From Hyphodiscus hymeniophilus (taxonomy: Eukaryota > Ascomycota > Leotiomycetes > Helotiales > Hyphodiscaceae), in assembly GCA_016508695.1 (NCBI GenBank), contig VNKQ01000016.1, forward strand, positions 806,001 through 870,000: a stretch of DNA of 64,000 bases. The letters run 5' to 3'. The notes under the pieces are model-generated. The model did no database searches, had not been told where the DNA came from, and was given only the letters and a program-made list of their open reading frames with translations. A program made the translations under genes and the position numbers. Positions 22,308 through 33,150 of this stretch are shown here, piece after piece. How positions within the stretch are numbered: position 1 is the stretch's first letter; the number at the start of each line of letters is the position of its first letter.

Positions 22308-24014
22308 CTAACATCGGCTGAACATCAGAGGGACCAAAGCAGTACTGCTCTGGTAGCCCATCATGCCCCGTTCTTTCCTCCCGGCCGAGCACGTATTCTT
22401 CAGGAAGCCCTTAAAATGCTCTTTCCTCTCCTGGCTTCTACAGAACTCTTTGCTGAGCTGCTTCAATACGGCTTCTCTTGCCTTCTTCAGTGTGGAAACA
22501 CGCTTTTCGGGATCGTCGGCCAGCTCCTGTTGCGCTTGGTCCTGCTGTGCGTTACGCTGAACACCTTGCACATTGGGGTTGAAAGTGGTGGGCTGTAAAT
22601 AATCGAGCACTGGCTCCGAGATGGTCATAGGAGCGGAGATCTCCATGGGCGCATTCTTGTCCCTGTGCTTGCGTCTCGGTCTGCGATGTCGATTCTTCTT
22701 GAGCTTGGTGACATGGACAGAGTTCCTTTTCACCTCGGCCGGTGTGTCAATGACCTCCTCGGTCTCTAAGTCCTCGAGCTGCTCCAGATAATCCAAATAC
22801 TCATTGCTTTGGAAGCTCAAATCACTATCCCCTTCAGAGCCGCTTTGCTGCGACAACCACTCATCGTTCCCACTGATCCTTGTCAGTGGTGCTAAGGCAC
22901 CCTCCCACGTACCGCCATTGATTAACGATACGTTCTCGAAATCGAACTCGCGGACGGTATGGCGATGCTCGAGGACGAAGTCCGCCACTTGCTCTGATGA
23001 CATTGTGGCATTGCGGACTTGCATGAAGCGGAGGTTGGGGAAACTCATCGCCGGACGGGCAGGTGGAGCTGGTAAGGGTGACATTGGCGACGTGACCTCT
23101 GCAAAGAGCTTCGCCATCTTCCTAGGAGGTGCAAACAAGGGGTCGGTAAAGAGAGTGAACGGGCAAGGCCCTTTTCTGCCATTCCAACCAAAGCTCACCT
23201 TCTCGAGGCTCGATGAGAAAGTACGGATATAGTCATCAAGGATTTTGAGATGATCCAGTCCTTGTCTTGGACCCTGGAAGTCCCAAGAATCCATAGTGAT
23301 ATACAGCTTCTTGATCTGCTTCCACCGGCGACCTGCTGATGGCGTGCAACCGAATCCTGGCATGTAACGGAGGTAGACTAGCCCTGCTGGATGCATGTGA
23401 CTTAGGGAGAGCTTCTCCAGACGAAGCAGGGGAGCTCGTTCAATCGCAATGCGCAAGCTTATGAGTGCATAATCGACTGCATCACGACGGTACCTCTGAG
23501 CTGCATCTTGGCCGGGACATGAAATGGTGAGGTGTCGAAGATTTGGCAGCTGTGACAATGCGTTGATAAACGCCGGGACATTGGTAGCGGCGTGGAAGAT
23601 GGGAGGGAACTGCTGCGTCAAGACATCGCATAGCTCAGGTGTTCCATATTTTGGACGCTGGACGACAGAGGCGGTTGACGTATGGGGCGTGTATAGGAAA
23701 TTGACCTCTCGACCAGTCTGGGGATTCAGGAGAGGCGGAAGGAAGGTCGATGCACTGTGAGGCATGGAGAATGTGAGGTGCTCGATATGGTGTCCTATTC
23801 GTGCGAGCGCTTCGAGACGGGAGGGGCGGGTGAGAGAGCTTGGGGTGAAGGTCAAGCGGGTTCTCTTGAAAAGAGTTTGTGTTGTAATGTTACAACTTTC
23901 CGTGGATGTGAGACGCAAGGCGCTGATGGTAGCTGTGTCCAGGTTCGCAACGAGAGTCGATCGTATCCCTTCGTCCCGCCAAAGGCGGAGGAATATTGGG
24001 CTAGCAGAGGCCAT
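22308..24014 (-). CDS. F-box-like / leucine-rich-repeat-like protein
   Basis: A single-exon frame of 568 aa starts MASASPIFLRLWRDEG; the frame is open upstream but the first ATG is here. Residues about 10-50 (LRLWRDEGIRSTLVANLDTATISALRLTSTESCN) resemble a degenerate F-box helix bundle. Residues 80-420 contain irregular L-rich strands such as LPNLRHLTISCPG and LEKLSLSHMHPAGL, as in F-box/LRR proteins. A basic patch (KLKKNRHRRPRRKHRDK) could be a nuclear localisation signal. The C-terminal helix is charged. An adaptor role in an SCF ubiquitin ligase is plausible only if the F-box is real; this is inference. No introns or breaks are seen. Confidence 0.75.
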   Translation of the reverse strand: MASASPIFLRLWRDEGIRSTLVANLDTATISALRLTSTESCNITTQTLFKRTRLTFTPSSLTRPSRLEALARIGHHIEHLTFSMPHSASTFLPPLLNPQTGREVNFLYTPHTSTASVVQRPKYGTPELCDVLTQQFPPIFHAATNVPAFINALSQLPNLRHLTISCPGQDAAQRYRRDAVDYALISLRIAIERAPLLRLEKLSLSHMHPAGLVYLRYMPGFGCTPSAGRRWKQIKKLYITMDSWDFQGPRQGLDHLKILDDYIRTFSSSLEKVSFGWNGRKGPCPFTLFTDPLFAPPRKMAKLFAEVTSPMSPLPAPPARPAMSFPNLRFMQVRNATMSSEQVADFVLEHRHTVREFDFENVSLINGGTWEGALAPLTRISGNDEWLSQQSGSEGDSDLSFQSNEYLDYLEQLEDLETEEVIDTPAEVKRNSVHVTKLKKNRHRRPRRKHRDKNAPMEISAPMTISEPVLDYLQPTTFNPNVQGVQRNAQQDQAQQELADDPEKRVSTLKKAREAVLKQLSKEFCRSQERKEHFKGFLKNTCSAGRKERGMMGYQSSTALVPLMFSRC

Positions 24015-25590
24015 AACTTGCGCATATCGTTCAAGGAGAGGGTAGGGAGAGGGATGTGATATTCCACGATGAGCGGAACGCAAAGAGTACGTGAAGGCAG
24101 GAGTTCAATTGAATGGATTGGAAAGTTGTTTTTCTGGCTCTCGAGTTGAAGTCTTTGATGCTGTTGAGCCGCAATTCTTGTACTCAAGACAGCGAACATA
24201 CACCAAGCTGACCTATTTCAACCGCACCACATCTAAATGGAAAAAACAAGTAAACATCCGACCAGTTCAGCGGCCCCATCATATAGGCATCTCTCATCCC
24301 CTCAACCCATTAATCCCTCAACCTCCTCACGTGACGATCTTTATGACTCACTGATGCTGTTGAACATCGTTGAACGTCCTAATGCAGCTTCGTCCGCAAA
24401 AGCGATCATAAACACGAAAATGTCACGATCGCGAGCGCACAGTGCGAACGTGGCAGTGCGCGCCTATGGACCGACCAAAAGTGGCGCTGTGCTGGCTCTG
24501 CAGCGGCCTGCATGCCTTGGCGGATGGGGTCTCTGCAGAGATGTTTCGACGGCCCTCACCGTCGACCAATGGCTTCTTCTGAAACATTGCTGCTGCTGCA
24601 GGGCAGAGGTGCCGAGCGAGAGATCGCTGAGCCCAGTCGCTTGAGAAACTTGAGATGGGCAGACGTCGGCGACGACCTATCAGAAAGCAGAGGGGTTGGG
24701 GATCCGCGTGTAGGAAACGCGAAACAGGCGCGGTGGTCCGTCTAGAATGGCTTGACGGGAGGGTATTCTATGGTGACTATCGTCTTGTTCTACGACTTGT
24801 TTTGTGTTTCGAGTTCCTAGACGCGTTTATTCAAATGTTTCAGTAGACTAGGAGATCTAGAAACTGGTAGCTCTGGGAGGAAGCATTCGGGGTAGGGTTT
24901 TCGTATATGCTTACTATTAGATGGCCTGGAAAGGTAGAGGATATGAATGGGCGAATCATGGACGTGGAACCTGAGATGGGTGGCTCAATCTCTTGTCTGA
25001 AGGACCAGCAGATTGTAGATGAAGCCTAGAAGGTTCGGAAGGCGGTTCCCAAAAGGTCGCCTCGAATTTGGAAAGGTATCACGTGCTGCTCACTGGATCA
25101 ATAGGTACCTTCGTAAGGAAATCGATTGTTTAATTCATCCGTATGGGAGCATCCTATGCATATCTACTTAGTGTCAGCTCCTCAAGACCTGATTGGTTTC
25201 TAGGACTGGATTAAAGGTTAACAACATCGTTTCCACATGGCATCGTCTTCCAAGTAAGGCAGCTGGGACCATTGGAGCAATCCATGCTGTCTTTCGTTGC
25301 GACGCAGAACAGAGGACTGAACTTTGGAGACCTCATTTCTCTAAATTTGTGTTCATTGTGTATAAGATCCAACTCTTTATCGAGTTGTCATCATCGTTTC
25401 GGTTGGCTCTTGGTTTGGGCAGGGGCTTCGAAGCTTCGTCACCATATCCAAACCATTTGGATGGTTGTGCTTCATACATCTAAAATTCTAGCATTCTAGA
25501 TATCTCGAAGTGAACTCTATCCCCTACCATGAAGGCCCTTACTACTCGAACGGAAGGGGTATCGCCGTTGAACTCCAATCCAAAACCCAT
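24015..25590. other. Intergenic region
   Basis: This 1.58-kb stretch holds the upstream region of the F-box-like gene and the 3' side of the NCS1 locus. The short frames here lack recognisable domains. No tRNA or repeat is recognised. Confidence 0.4.
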
Positions 25591-27957
25591 TCATAAATCG
25601 TGAAAGCTTCCAAGTGACCTTTGGTTCACATCTTCTACATCTTTTCTTCCATGAGCAGACTCGGCGGCCTCTCCAACTTTCAACTCAGTACTTCCTACCC
25701 CTTCTTCCTCCTCCTCGTATATGCTGCTAGTCTCTACATTGTACGCCATGCGAGGATCGATTATCTCATCACCGACTTCACACCAGACTTCTGAAGTCGC
25801 AAGGACTGGACGGAAGCGGCAAAGAAGGTAGTACGTTCCGAATGCGATGATGAATCCGCAGAAGAAGTTGAATCAGTAGATATAGGTTGCACTCATGGGA
25901 ACAGGCTTGCCAATGGCTCCCACAAATCCCACGATATTGACGAGGATGCCGCAAATGTAAGCTGTGTATCCTCTCCACGAGATACCAGCGATATAGTAGT
26001 AAGGGCCAGTCTGCCTTGCAGAAAAGAGATCCTTAATCTGAAGGTAACCGCGACGGACGAAATAGTAGTCAGATACTATGACACCCGCAATCGAAGAGAG
26101 AAAGACGGAATAGGCAGACAGGTAAGTCGTGAAGTTATTTGTTGTAGACAGCAAGTTCCATGGGCACATTACAAGCCCAACAAGTGCAGAGACGTAGCCT
26201 CCACGACGGATGTTGAGGTAGCGTGGAAGAAGAGCAGTCATGTCCGTGCCTGCTGATACGGAGTTGGCCGCAATGTTGGTTCCAAGTTGTGCGAGAGCGA
26301 AGGCCATTGCTATGAAGAAGACGCCTGCTCGGTTTGCGTTAGTACCTTCGTTTAGGAACGATTGTAGAAGTTCAAGAGGGTTCCAGATCGCTTGCCCAAA
26401 GATGACGGTTGAGGAGGAGGAGACAATGATCCCGATGATGGAGGTGATAGCGAAACCGACAGGAATGGTAATAAGTTGCGACCATAAAGCATCCTTAGGC
26501 TTGCGTGCAAAACGAGAAAAATCTGGGTCGTTGACGATGAGCGTAGCGAAATTGGCGATAGCAGACATGATACCGCTGACCATTCCCCAGGCAAGCTGAG
26601 AGCCACTGTGGGAGAGCTTGAGATTAGCCGTTGTGTATTTTTGATTAAGAGAATAGCAATTTTGGATCAGAAGCGCAGATATGCTTTTAGAAGTAAAACC
26701 ATATCCCTTAAATCTCGATACAAAATAGGAGACAATAAAACTTGGAAAACACTAACTGCGCACTTCCAGCTTGGTGAATGATTGGGCCAATTCCTTTAGC
26801 ACGGACTATTGCCCATATGAAGAAAGACAAACCAGCTACCGGGACGACGTAGGCCTTGACAGTGAACAAGTGACGGATCTGGTGCACGGGAAACCAGATA
26901 GCCGGAAGAGAGCAGAGCCAGAATATGAGGAATGACACGAAATCTCTAGTATTTGTGCCAGAGAGGGGAATGCTGTTCGGAACTGTGAGATCTCGAGTCA
27001 GCAATAGATCACATTGGAACGAACCAGAGGTCGTAATAGGGTGGTATATAGATATATACTGACTACTGTAGAAACTGGGCCACTGAAGTCACAGGTGAGT
27101 TGGTCAGCGAGCCTTGGAGTGGATCTGAGGAGTAACCTACGACGGCGCAAATCATGAGGCGAACGCATTCTCCACCGATCCAAGCTTGAACTCCATACCA
27201 TATGCAAGACATTGCTGCTCTATTGAATACTGGCCATAATGCTCCCCATATTCCAAAGCTGGCTCTGCAGATAACGGGGAAAGAGATGTGGTATGTAGCG
27301 CCAATCCTTCCAGTGATGCAGACAAAGCAAGCAGCAATGGCGTATCCGAACCAGACGCAGAGCCATGATTGCCACCACGAGAGGCCACCGGATCCAGCAG
27401 ATATAACAATCATTGAACTCGATATCATCCATGTATTCTAAGAAATATGTCAGTGCATGATGCGCAGCCTGCATTTCTCTCTCCTCATAAAACTCACAAT
27501 ATTGAAAGAGTCGGCAACCCAAAATCCTACAAAATCTCCAGGGGCCCCATTGCCTCCTCTTGGGCTCAACGGGTTTCAGGTCATGGTTGTTCAGCATGAG
27601 TTGAGCATTTGTCAAGCCTGGTTCGCTCTCCACAGCCAATTTGTCCACGAAGTGGGCAAACTTTGTAGATTTGACCTTCTCCATTATGAAGTCAAAGAAG
27701 AGAGATTCATCTGATGGATGATAAACTTGCCGGCTGTCTCGAAATGTTGAAGGGATTTCGTCAGGCTGTAGGCCGAAAGCCCTTTCCAAAGTGTCGTTGG
27801 TATAGCTTCTAGTTCGTTGGGATGGTACAGACGAGCTGAATAGTAGCGGAGCTGTATCTTGGTCCTGTTCCATACTGTTGGAGGCGTTGTGATATGGCGC
27901 TCGAGATCCGGAGCTGGTGCCGTCGGAATCTGGTTCCTCATCATGGATGGTGCGCAT
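25591..27957 (-). pseudogene. NCS1-family nucleobase/uridine/allantoin permease, disrupted by a frameshift and an in-frame TGA
   Basis: Exons by conservation and splice sites are complement(join(25591..26605,26757..26982,27067..27082,27141..27437,27498..27957)). The family is the proton-coupled NCS1 permeases (Fur4/Dal4/Fui1 type), about 670 aa with 12 membrane helices. NTWMISSSMIVISAG, CRASFGIWG, SGTNTRDF, NFATLIVNDPDFSRFA and CPWNLL are visible. Two lesions are present. In exon 1 (near 27531) the motif GPW[N/D]FVGFWVADSFNI has one extra base after the second Trp codon, so translation leaves frame; exon 1 is 460 nt where 459 is expected. At 25873-25875 a TGA interrupts TYIY/FNFFCGF, after which the frame stays open and family-like for 93 codons. 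An Arg CGA to TGA transition would explain it. Exon 3 is only 16 nt. Either a recent pseudogene or sequence errors. Confidence 0.85.
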
Positions 27958-30378
27958 TGGATTTGTTACTCGTATATAGAGATCGCTTCCTGTACAAGAC
28001 CATCCTCCAATGCAGGATGGTACGGCCACGCTGATATCTCGCCCCAAGTCCGCATGAAAAGTATGATGGAAAGGTAGGTGTTGGGGGCCTATCCCGCGCC
28101 GTCCAGTTGTTGGGCCCTTATGGTGGAATCTTTGGAAGCCTCGATTCGCATCAACAGTTAAGCCACAGCAATGCCTCTTGGTAGCAAAGCTTGATGGAAA
28201 GTGTCGATGTGTAAACCGAGATCATGGTCTCCTGTATACAGAATCATCGGCAGGAAGTCTCACGAGGCCGCGGGCGCCACCGTTCTGGCCGACATATCAA
28301 ATCATCCCGGCGTTGTTATTATGTTGGGTCGTTGCAGCACTCCGAGCTTCTTAGGGGTCCTCTACCAGCGAAATTGATTCGACATGTCTGACCTCCTTGG
28401 TACCTCCGGTAGCATTCTGGAACTCCTCGTAGGATGGGTTGGACAACAGCGTGGATCACGTGACATGGAACTGTCGTGTGATATGTGTATGCTTCCCAAA
28501 AAGAAAATGACTCGGTATGATGTTTTCTCGAGAAGAAGCAGAATATTCCCATCTGACCAACGCCATAGTCATTATTCATCACGTTCTCCAGGGACAATCC
28601 AACAGGTGACAATCTACTAGATATTGTGACTCCGAGTTGCGGGCCTCGGCATTCAGCAACACTGACTTTAGTTTGTAATGACCGGGCGACTGAGAGAAAC
28701 CCGAGTGAAGCTGAGAATGGAAAATTCTCATCTTTGTAGAAAATGCGGGTGCTCAATCTGGAAACGCTTCTCAGCTATCCTCCATTCAAAGGAGCAGAAC
28801 CCCTATCTACATTAAGCGAATCCCCCTTTCCCTTGTTTCACACTGCTCCAGTATCTGCCTTTGAGCTCTACTTTAGGTAGTCTACTAGTCACGAAAACCA
28901 CCTACCAATGCCACATACCATGGTGGGTCCGGGGAACCCAGCAGACATGAGTTCGCAGGGGTAGAGGGACTTCGATGCCCAAGTTTCTGAGCGAGACTTC
29001 TCCCTACCCCGCCAATCTCCAAGCAGGGTACAGTACTTGTACAGTAGTCACTCAATTTATCCCAAGCAAGCGCCAACGATCTGTCAATTTGGATAATCTG
29101 TACTTTCAACACCAGCTGACCTTATCAACATTTCAAATACTGCGATGCCATGACCGGACCGCCGGACCGCCACAGTTTCTCCAACGTGCTGAAAACCAGA
29201 ATCAATAGTCTTGCCTTGTTGTCGTCTCGCCGTATCGGTACTTGAACACCGCGACAGGTCTGTCTATGCCGGTACATGTATGGGGTCGAGACCGGATAAA
29301 GTTCTGTGTCATTTAAGATCTTCTGAGACACAACTGTACAGGCACAGTAGACCCGGACATCGTGGCGGTCTGGAGAATCATTCAACATCGCCCATCCAGG
29401 ATGGGGACGTGACAGTAACAACAGCCACATTTTCTCAATCGACCTGTTTAAGCTCCAGCTCAAACCTTCTCTTTCCGTTCACGGCCAGCGAATGCCACAT
29501 GAAGTTGCTCGAGTATCCTGTCTGGCTTACTCCCTTATCCACTCACAGGATTGGATGCTCAACAATGAACACAATCAATACACTTCTGACAGGCCAATGG
29601 TGACTAATTATATCAAAGAAACAATAAAACGCTCCAAGCTCAGCCCCTCCTTATTATTCAATAGGCTAGTCTTTGCCCCTCGGTCCTGCGCAACTTCCTT
29701 CCGGCTCCGCAATATACCTCACACAGCTGATCTTCCTGGACCTTATGGACGTTGCCATGTGACCTGTTGATCCTGCCAATGTTGGATCTCGCTTCGTGGG
29801 CCCCAATCCACCAGCCACAAACTCGGTGCTATCGAAGGTGGGCTGTCACAAGATTCAATGATACCTCTGTTGGGCCGTTCATTTCTACACGTATCTCTTT
29901 GAAACGGAGTTTTGACTGCCCCTCTTGAACTGTTTAGGAGACTCGGTGAGCCTTCTTGATTCTTTCCCAGAGGAAGAATACCGCTTTCGCTTAGGCACAT
30001 TAGAGGAGAAAGAACATCTTATTCTAGTAGTATCCTAAGCACTTTCTGTTTTTCTCAATGATACCGGCCATGTGGCGTACCCAGTGGTGAATCCTTACCG
30101 GGCATCAAGTACTTACATATAGACCAATCGGATTGCCATTGTTCCTGACACTAAATAAGTATCTTGCTCAAAAGTGCTATCGAGTGATAGTACTATGGAC
30201 CTCAGGCTATTTGCTGATATTTGGCAAGCCGGCTGCGTTATTCCGTACCCGACACCGCTGTGAACAGAACTGTCTAGTTCGTCATTCTCTATCCATATAA
30301 AGCCCCAGATAAGAAGCTCCCTTTTTCCATACCTCATCAAGCCTTTCAGCATTACCTTCTCGTCGTACAACTATCAAC
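27958..30378. other. Intergenic region upstream of the GH6 cellulase
   Basis: About 2.4 kb between the divergent NCS1 locus and the cellobiohydrolase gene. Small frames in it have no recognisable domains. A GGCTAG at 29664-29669 matches the GGCTAR core of XlnR/Xyr1 sites, a 6-base match of low weight. The region probably holds the cellulase control sequences. Confidence 0.4.
30296..30308 (+). promoter_or_regulatory. TATA box and adjacent CreA-like site of the GH6 gene
   Basis: TATAAAG at 30296-30302 lies 77 bp before the ATG. It runs directly into CCCCAG (30303-30308), the complement of a SYGGGG carbon-catabolite repressor site. A TATA box at this distance suits a strongly inducible secreted enzyme; CreA binding next to it is inference. 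Confidence 0.5.
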
Positions 30379-32054
30379 ATGGGATTGAAGAACCTTCTTT
30401 TCGTAGCTACTGCCTTGGCTGGCGTGGTTCAAAGCCAGTCAGGAGCTTGGGGGCAATGTGAGTTATCCTCTTGATCTCACAGGCTGTAAAATTACTGAGA
30501 CGTCCAGGTGGTGGAACTGGTTGGACTGGAGCGACTGTAAGGAGCCTTTGTTTTGAAGCACATTTCGACAGAGAAATGGCATTAACTTTGCCGCTCAACA
30601 CATTTGACAGACACTAATCTACGTAGACTTGTATCTCTGGATATACTTGTACTTACAGCAACCCGTATTACTCGCAATGTCTTCCTGGAACAGCTCCCAC
30701 AACAGCCAAAACTACTTCAAAAGCCGCCTCAACGACCTCCAAGGTAGGATCGACAACTTCCAAAGCAACAGGTACTCCAACAACCTCCTCCGTGACAGGT
30801 GGTACAACCACTGCTGCTGCCTCTGGCAATCCATTCTCAGGTGTTGCGCTATATGCCAATCCATACTACGCCTCGGAGATTTCCGCTTATGCCATTCCAT
30901 CTCTTACTGGAGCTATGGCGACCAAGGCTGCAGCAGTTGCGAAGGTTCCTACATTCGTTTGGCTGTAAGTGTCGCGATTCGCTCACAAGTGAAAGTGAAA
31001 CTGACCTGGATCACAGTGACACTGCATCTAAGGTCCCGTTGATGGGCACTTTCCTTGCGAACATCAGAGCCTTGAACAAAGCTGGAGCAAGCCCGCCAGT
31101 AGCTGGAACCTTCGTCGTTTACGATCTTCCAGACCGCGATTGTGCTGCGGCCGCCTCGAACGGAGAATACACGATTGCGGACAACGGAGTTGCCAACTAT
31201 GAGGCATACATTGACGCGATCAAGGCACTTCTGGTTACATACTCCGATGTCAAGGTCATTCTTGTCGTTGAGCCCGATTCTCTAGCGAACTTGGTGACCA
31301 ACTTGAGCGTCTCCAAATGTGCTAATGCAGAGGCAGCCTACAAGCAATGTGTCGAATATGCAATTTCCCAGCTGGATCTGCCGAACGTTTCTATGTATCT
31401 CGATGCTGGCCATGCAGGCTGGCTAGGCTGGTCCGCGAATATCGGCCCTGCTGCTACCTTATTCGCCCAGGTTTACAAAGCAGCTGGTAGCCCAGCTTCA
31501 GTCAGAGGACTCGCCACCAACGTCGCAAACTATAACGCATGGTCTGTCTCTCCTTGCCCATCATACACACAGGGCGATTCAAACTGCGACGAGCAAGACT
31601 ATGTCAATGCATTGGCTCCTCTCTTGACCTCTGCCGGATTCCCAGCTCACTTTATTACCGATACTTGTAAGTGGCCTGGTTTTCGGGCAGCGTGTAAAGA
31701 CTAACGATGAGAACAGCCCGGAATGGAGTACAGCCTACTTCTCAACTGGCGTGGGGTGATTGGTGCAATGTCAAAGGCACTGGATTTGGTGTTCGCCCTA
31801 CCACCAACACTGGCAACACCCTTGAGGATGCCTTCGTCTGGGTCAAGCCAGGTGGAGAATGCGATGTAACTCTTCTTACTCTGATCCAAAGAATCATGCT
31901 GACAATCTTACTCAAGGGTACTTCCAACACATCTGCCGCTCGATACGATTTCCATTGTGGTCTTGCCGATGCCCTCCAGCCTGCACCTGAAGCCGGATCT
32001 TGGTTCGAGGCTTACTTCGAGCAACTGTTGACTAATGCCAATCCAACGTTCTAA
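30379..32054 (+). CDS. cbh2: Cellobiohydrolase II, glycoside hydrolase family 6, with N-terminal CBM1
   Basis: The model is join(30379..30457,30508..30536,30627..30964,31017..31666,31717..31865,31917..32054), 460 aa. It is a secreted enzyme releasing cellobiose from non-reducing cellulose ends. A signal peptide (MGLKNLLFVATALAGVVQS) precedes a CBM1 with the usual Cys and aromatic residues (CGGTGWTG, TYSNPYYSQCLPG). A Ser/Thr linker leads to the GH6 domain. Both catalytic aspartates are present, in YDLPDRDCAA and VVEPDSLANLVTN, as is the C-terminal GTGFGVRPTT. Exon 2 is only 29 nt. The fifth intron is 51 nt with no stop; removing it restores GGECDGTSNTSA. It lies upstream of, and in the same orientation as, the GH5 gene. 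Confidence 0.97.
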
Positions 32055-33150
32055 AGAGAACTTCGAAGAAGAGACAAGTGGTGGGGCATTAGGATGTTTG
32101 ATGCTCACTGATGACCGCAACATTGGACATTCTAAAAACTGTATATAAATTATTTTCAAGTACATATTGAAGCCATCTCCCATATCTTTTGATTCCAGAC
32201 CGAAAGACACGATCAACCAAGAGTGAGTCAATGGGTACAGCTAGAGAATCTCGAGTATCTTCACAGTAGTGACGTCCGCAGACGGGAAAACTGCGCCCGT
32301 TCATCCTCACTAGAAGATTCATTTGTTGAAATCAATCATTATCAGCAATGCTTACCTATATTATACATTAAATCTCATATGGATCACGAAATAATAGACA
32401 ATGCAACAGACCATTCGGTGACAAGGATCATCGTTCGCGGTGTTGCTGCCGATTGCGGCATTTTCGGAGCCGTCGTACAAATATCTTCATTCCATTTAAC
32501 TTAAAATGCTTCGCTAGGATTAAAGGAGGCTGTTGACGGAGGCGAGCCGTCCGGCACGGAGCAAGCAAGCAAACGGCTTTGTGGCATTCTGGGCTGCAGC
32601 TCAATCGCGGGGTAATCAGGGGTAGGATCTGTACGCAGGCTCCACACATTATCCGGCATATATCCCAGAGTGTATCCATGCCAGTTCTTAAAAAGATCTC
32701 CACGGTTACCGAGTATCGCAAATATTGAGAAATCAAATAATCCGACCCTGGTAGAAATCGGAATCATCTTCAGGCACCAGATTGGCTTGATGTTTCTCCA
32801 AATAAAGAAGGTGCCATAACCTGCGAATAGTGCTTCATGGACAATCTGGAACAGCTTTGTCAGGGAATGGTCTGATTGATATAACCGACGGGAAGCAGCT
32901 CAGATGTGACTTTCCGTAAGCATCAAGACTTTCGAAGACTGGGATGCGGTCAGATGAGCGAGCTATATGGCAAAGTACTCGCGTGGCGGAGTTTTCGGTC
33001 CGTCTTTCAATGCAAGATTAAATTAGACGCTGTATCTTGGTGGTTTGATATTTGCTCATTTGCCACGAGCCTACTACTTAAAAGTTAGAGGGGTATTCGA
33101 CTTGTGTATCTGCCTCCGAATATCTTTGAATCGCTAGATTCTACTCAAAA
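32055..33150. other. Intergenic region between the two cellulase genes
   Basis: 1.1 kb holding the GH6 3' UTR and the GH5 promoter. A CGG-N11-CCG dyad lies at 32537-32553 and a GCGGGG (CreA-like) at about 32607. No gene is recognised. Confidence 0.45.
32537..32553. promoter_or_regulatory. CGG-N11-CCG dyad, candidate zinc-cluster (Clr/Gal4-type) site
   Basis: CGG at 32537-32539 and CCG at 32551-32553 are separated by exactly 11 bases, about 600 bp before the GH5 ATG. Gal4 uses this spacing, and from memory it has been reported for the cellulase regulator CLR-2. Chance occurrence in 1.1 kb is appreciable, so this is a candidate only. Confidence 0.3.

Noticed and set aside
25778..25978. Minus-strand frame beyond the NCS1 stop in another phase
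   Set aside because: The biologically meaningful continuation is in the original NCS1 frame after the TGA (FNFFCGF…), so the other-phase frame is a shadow.
28319..28756. 145-aa minus-strand open frame in the NCS1-cellulase spacer
   Set aside because: No recognisable motif or ordered pattern; judged a chance frame.
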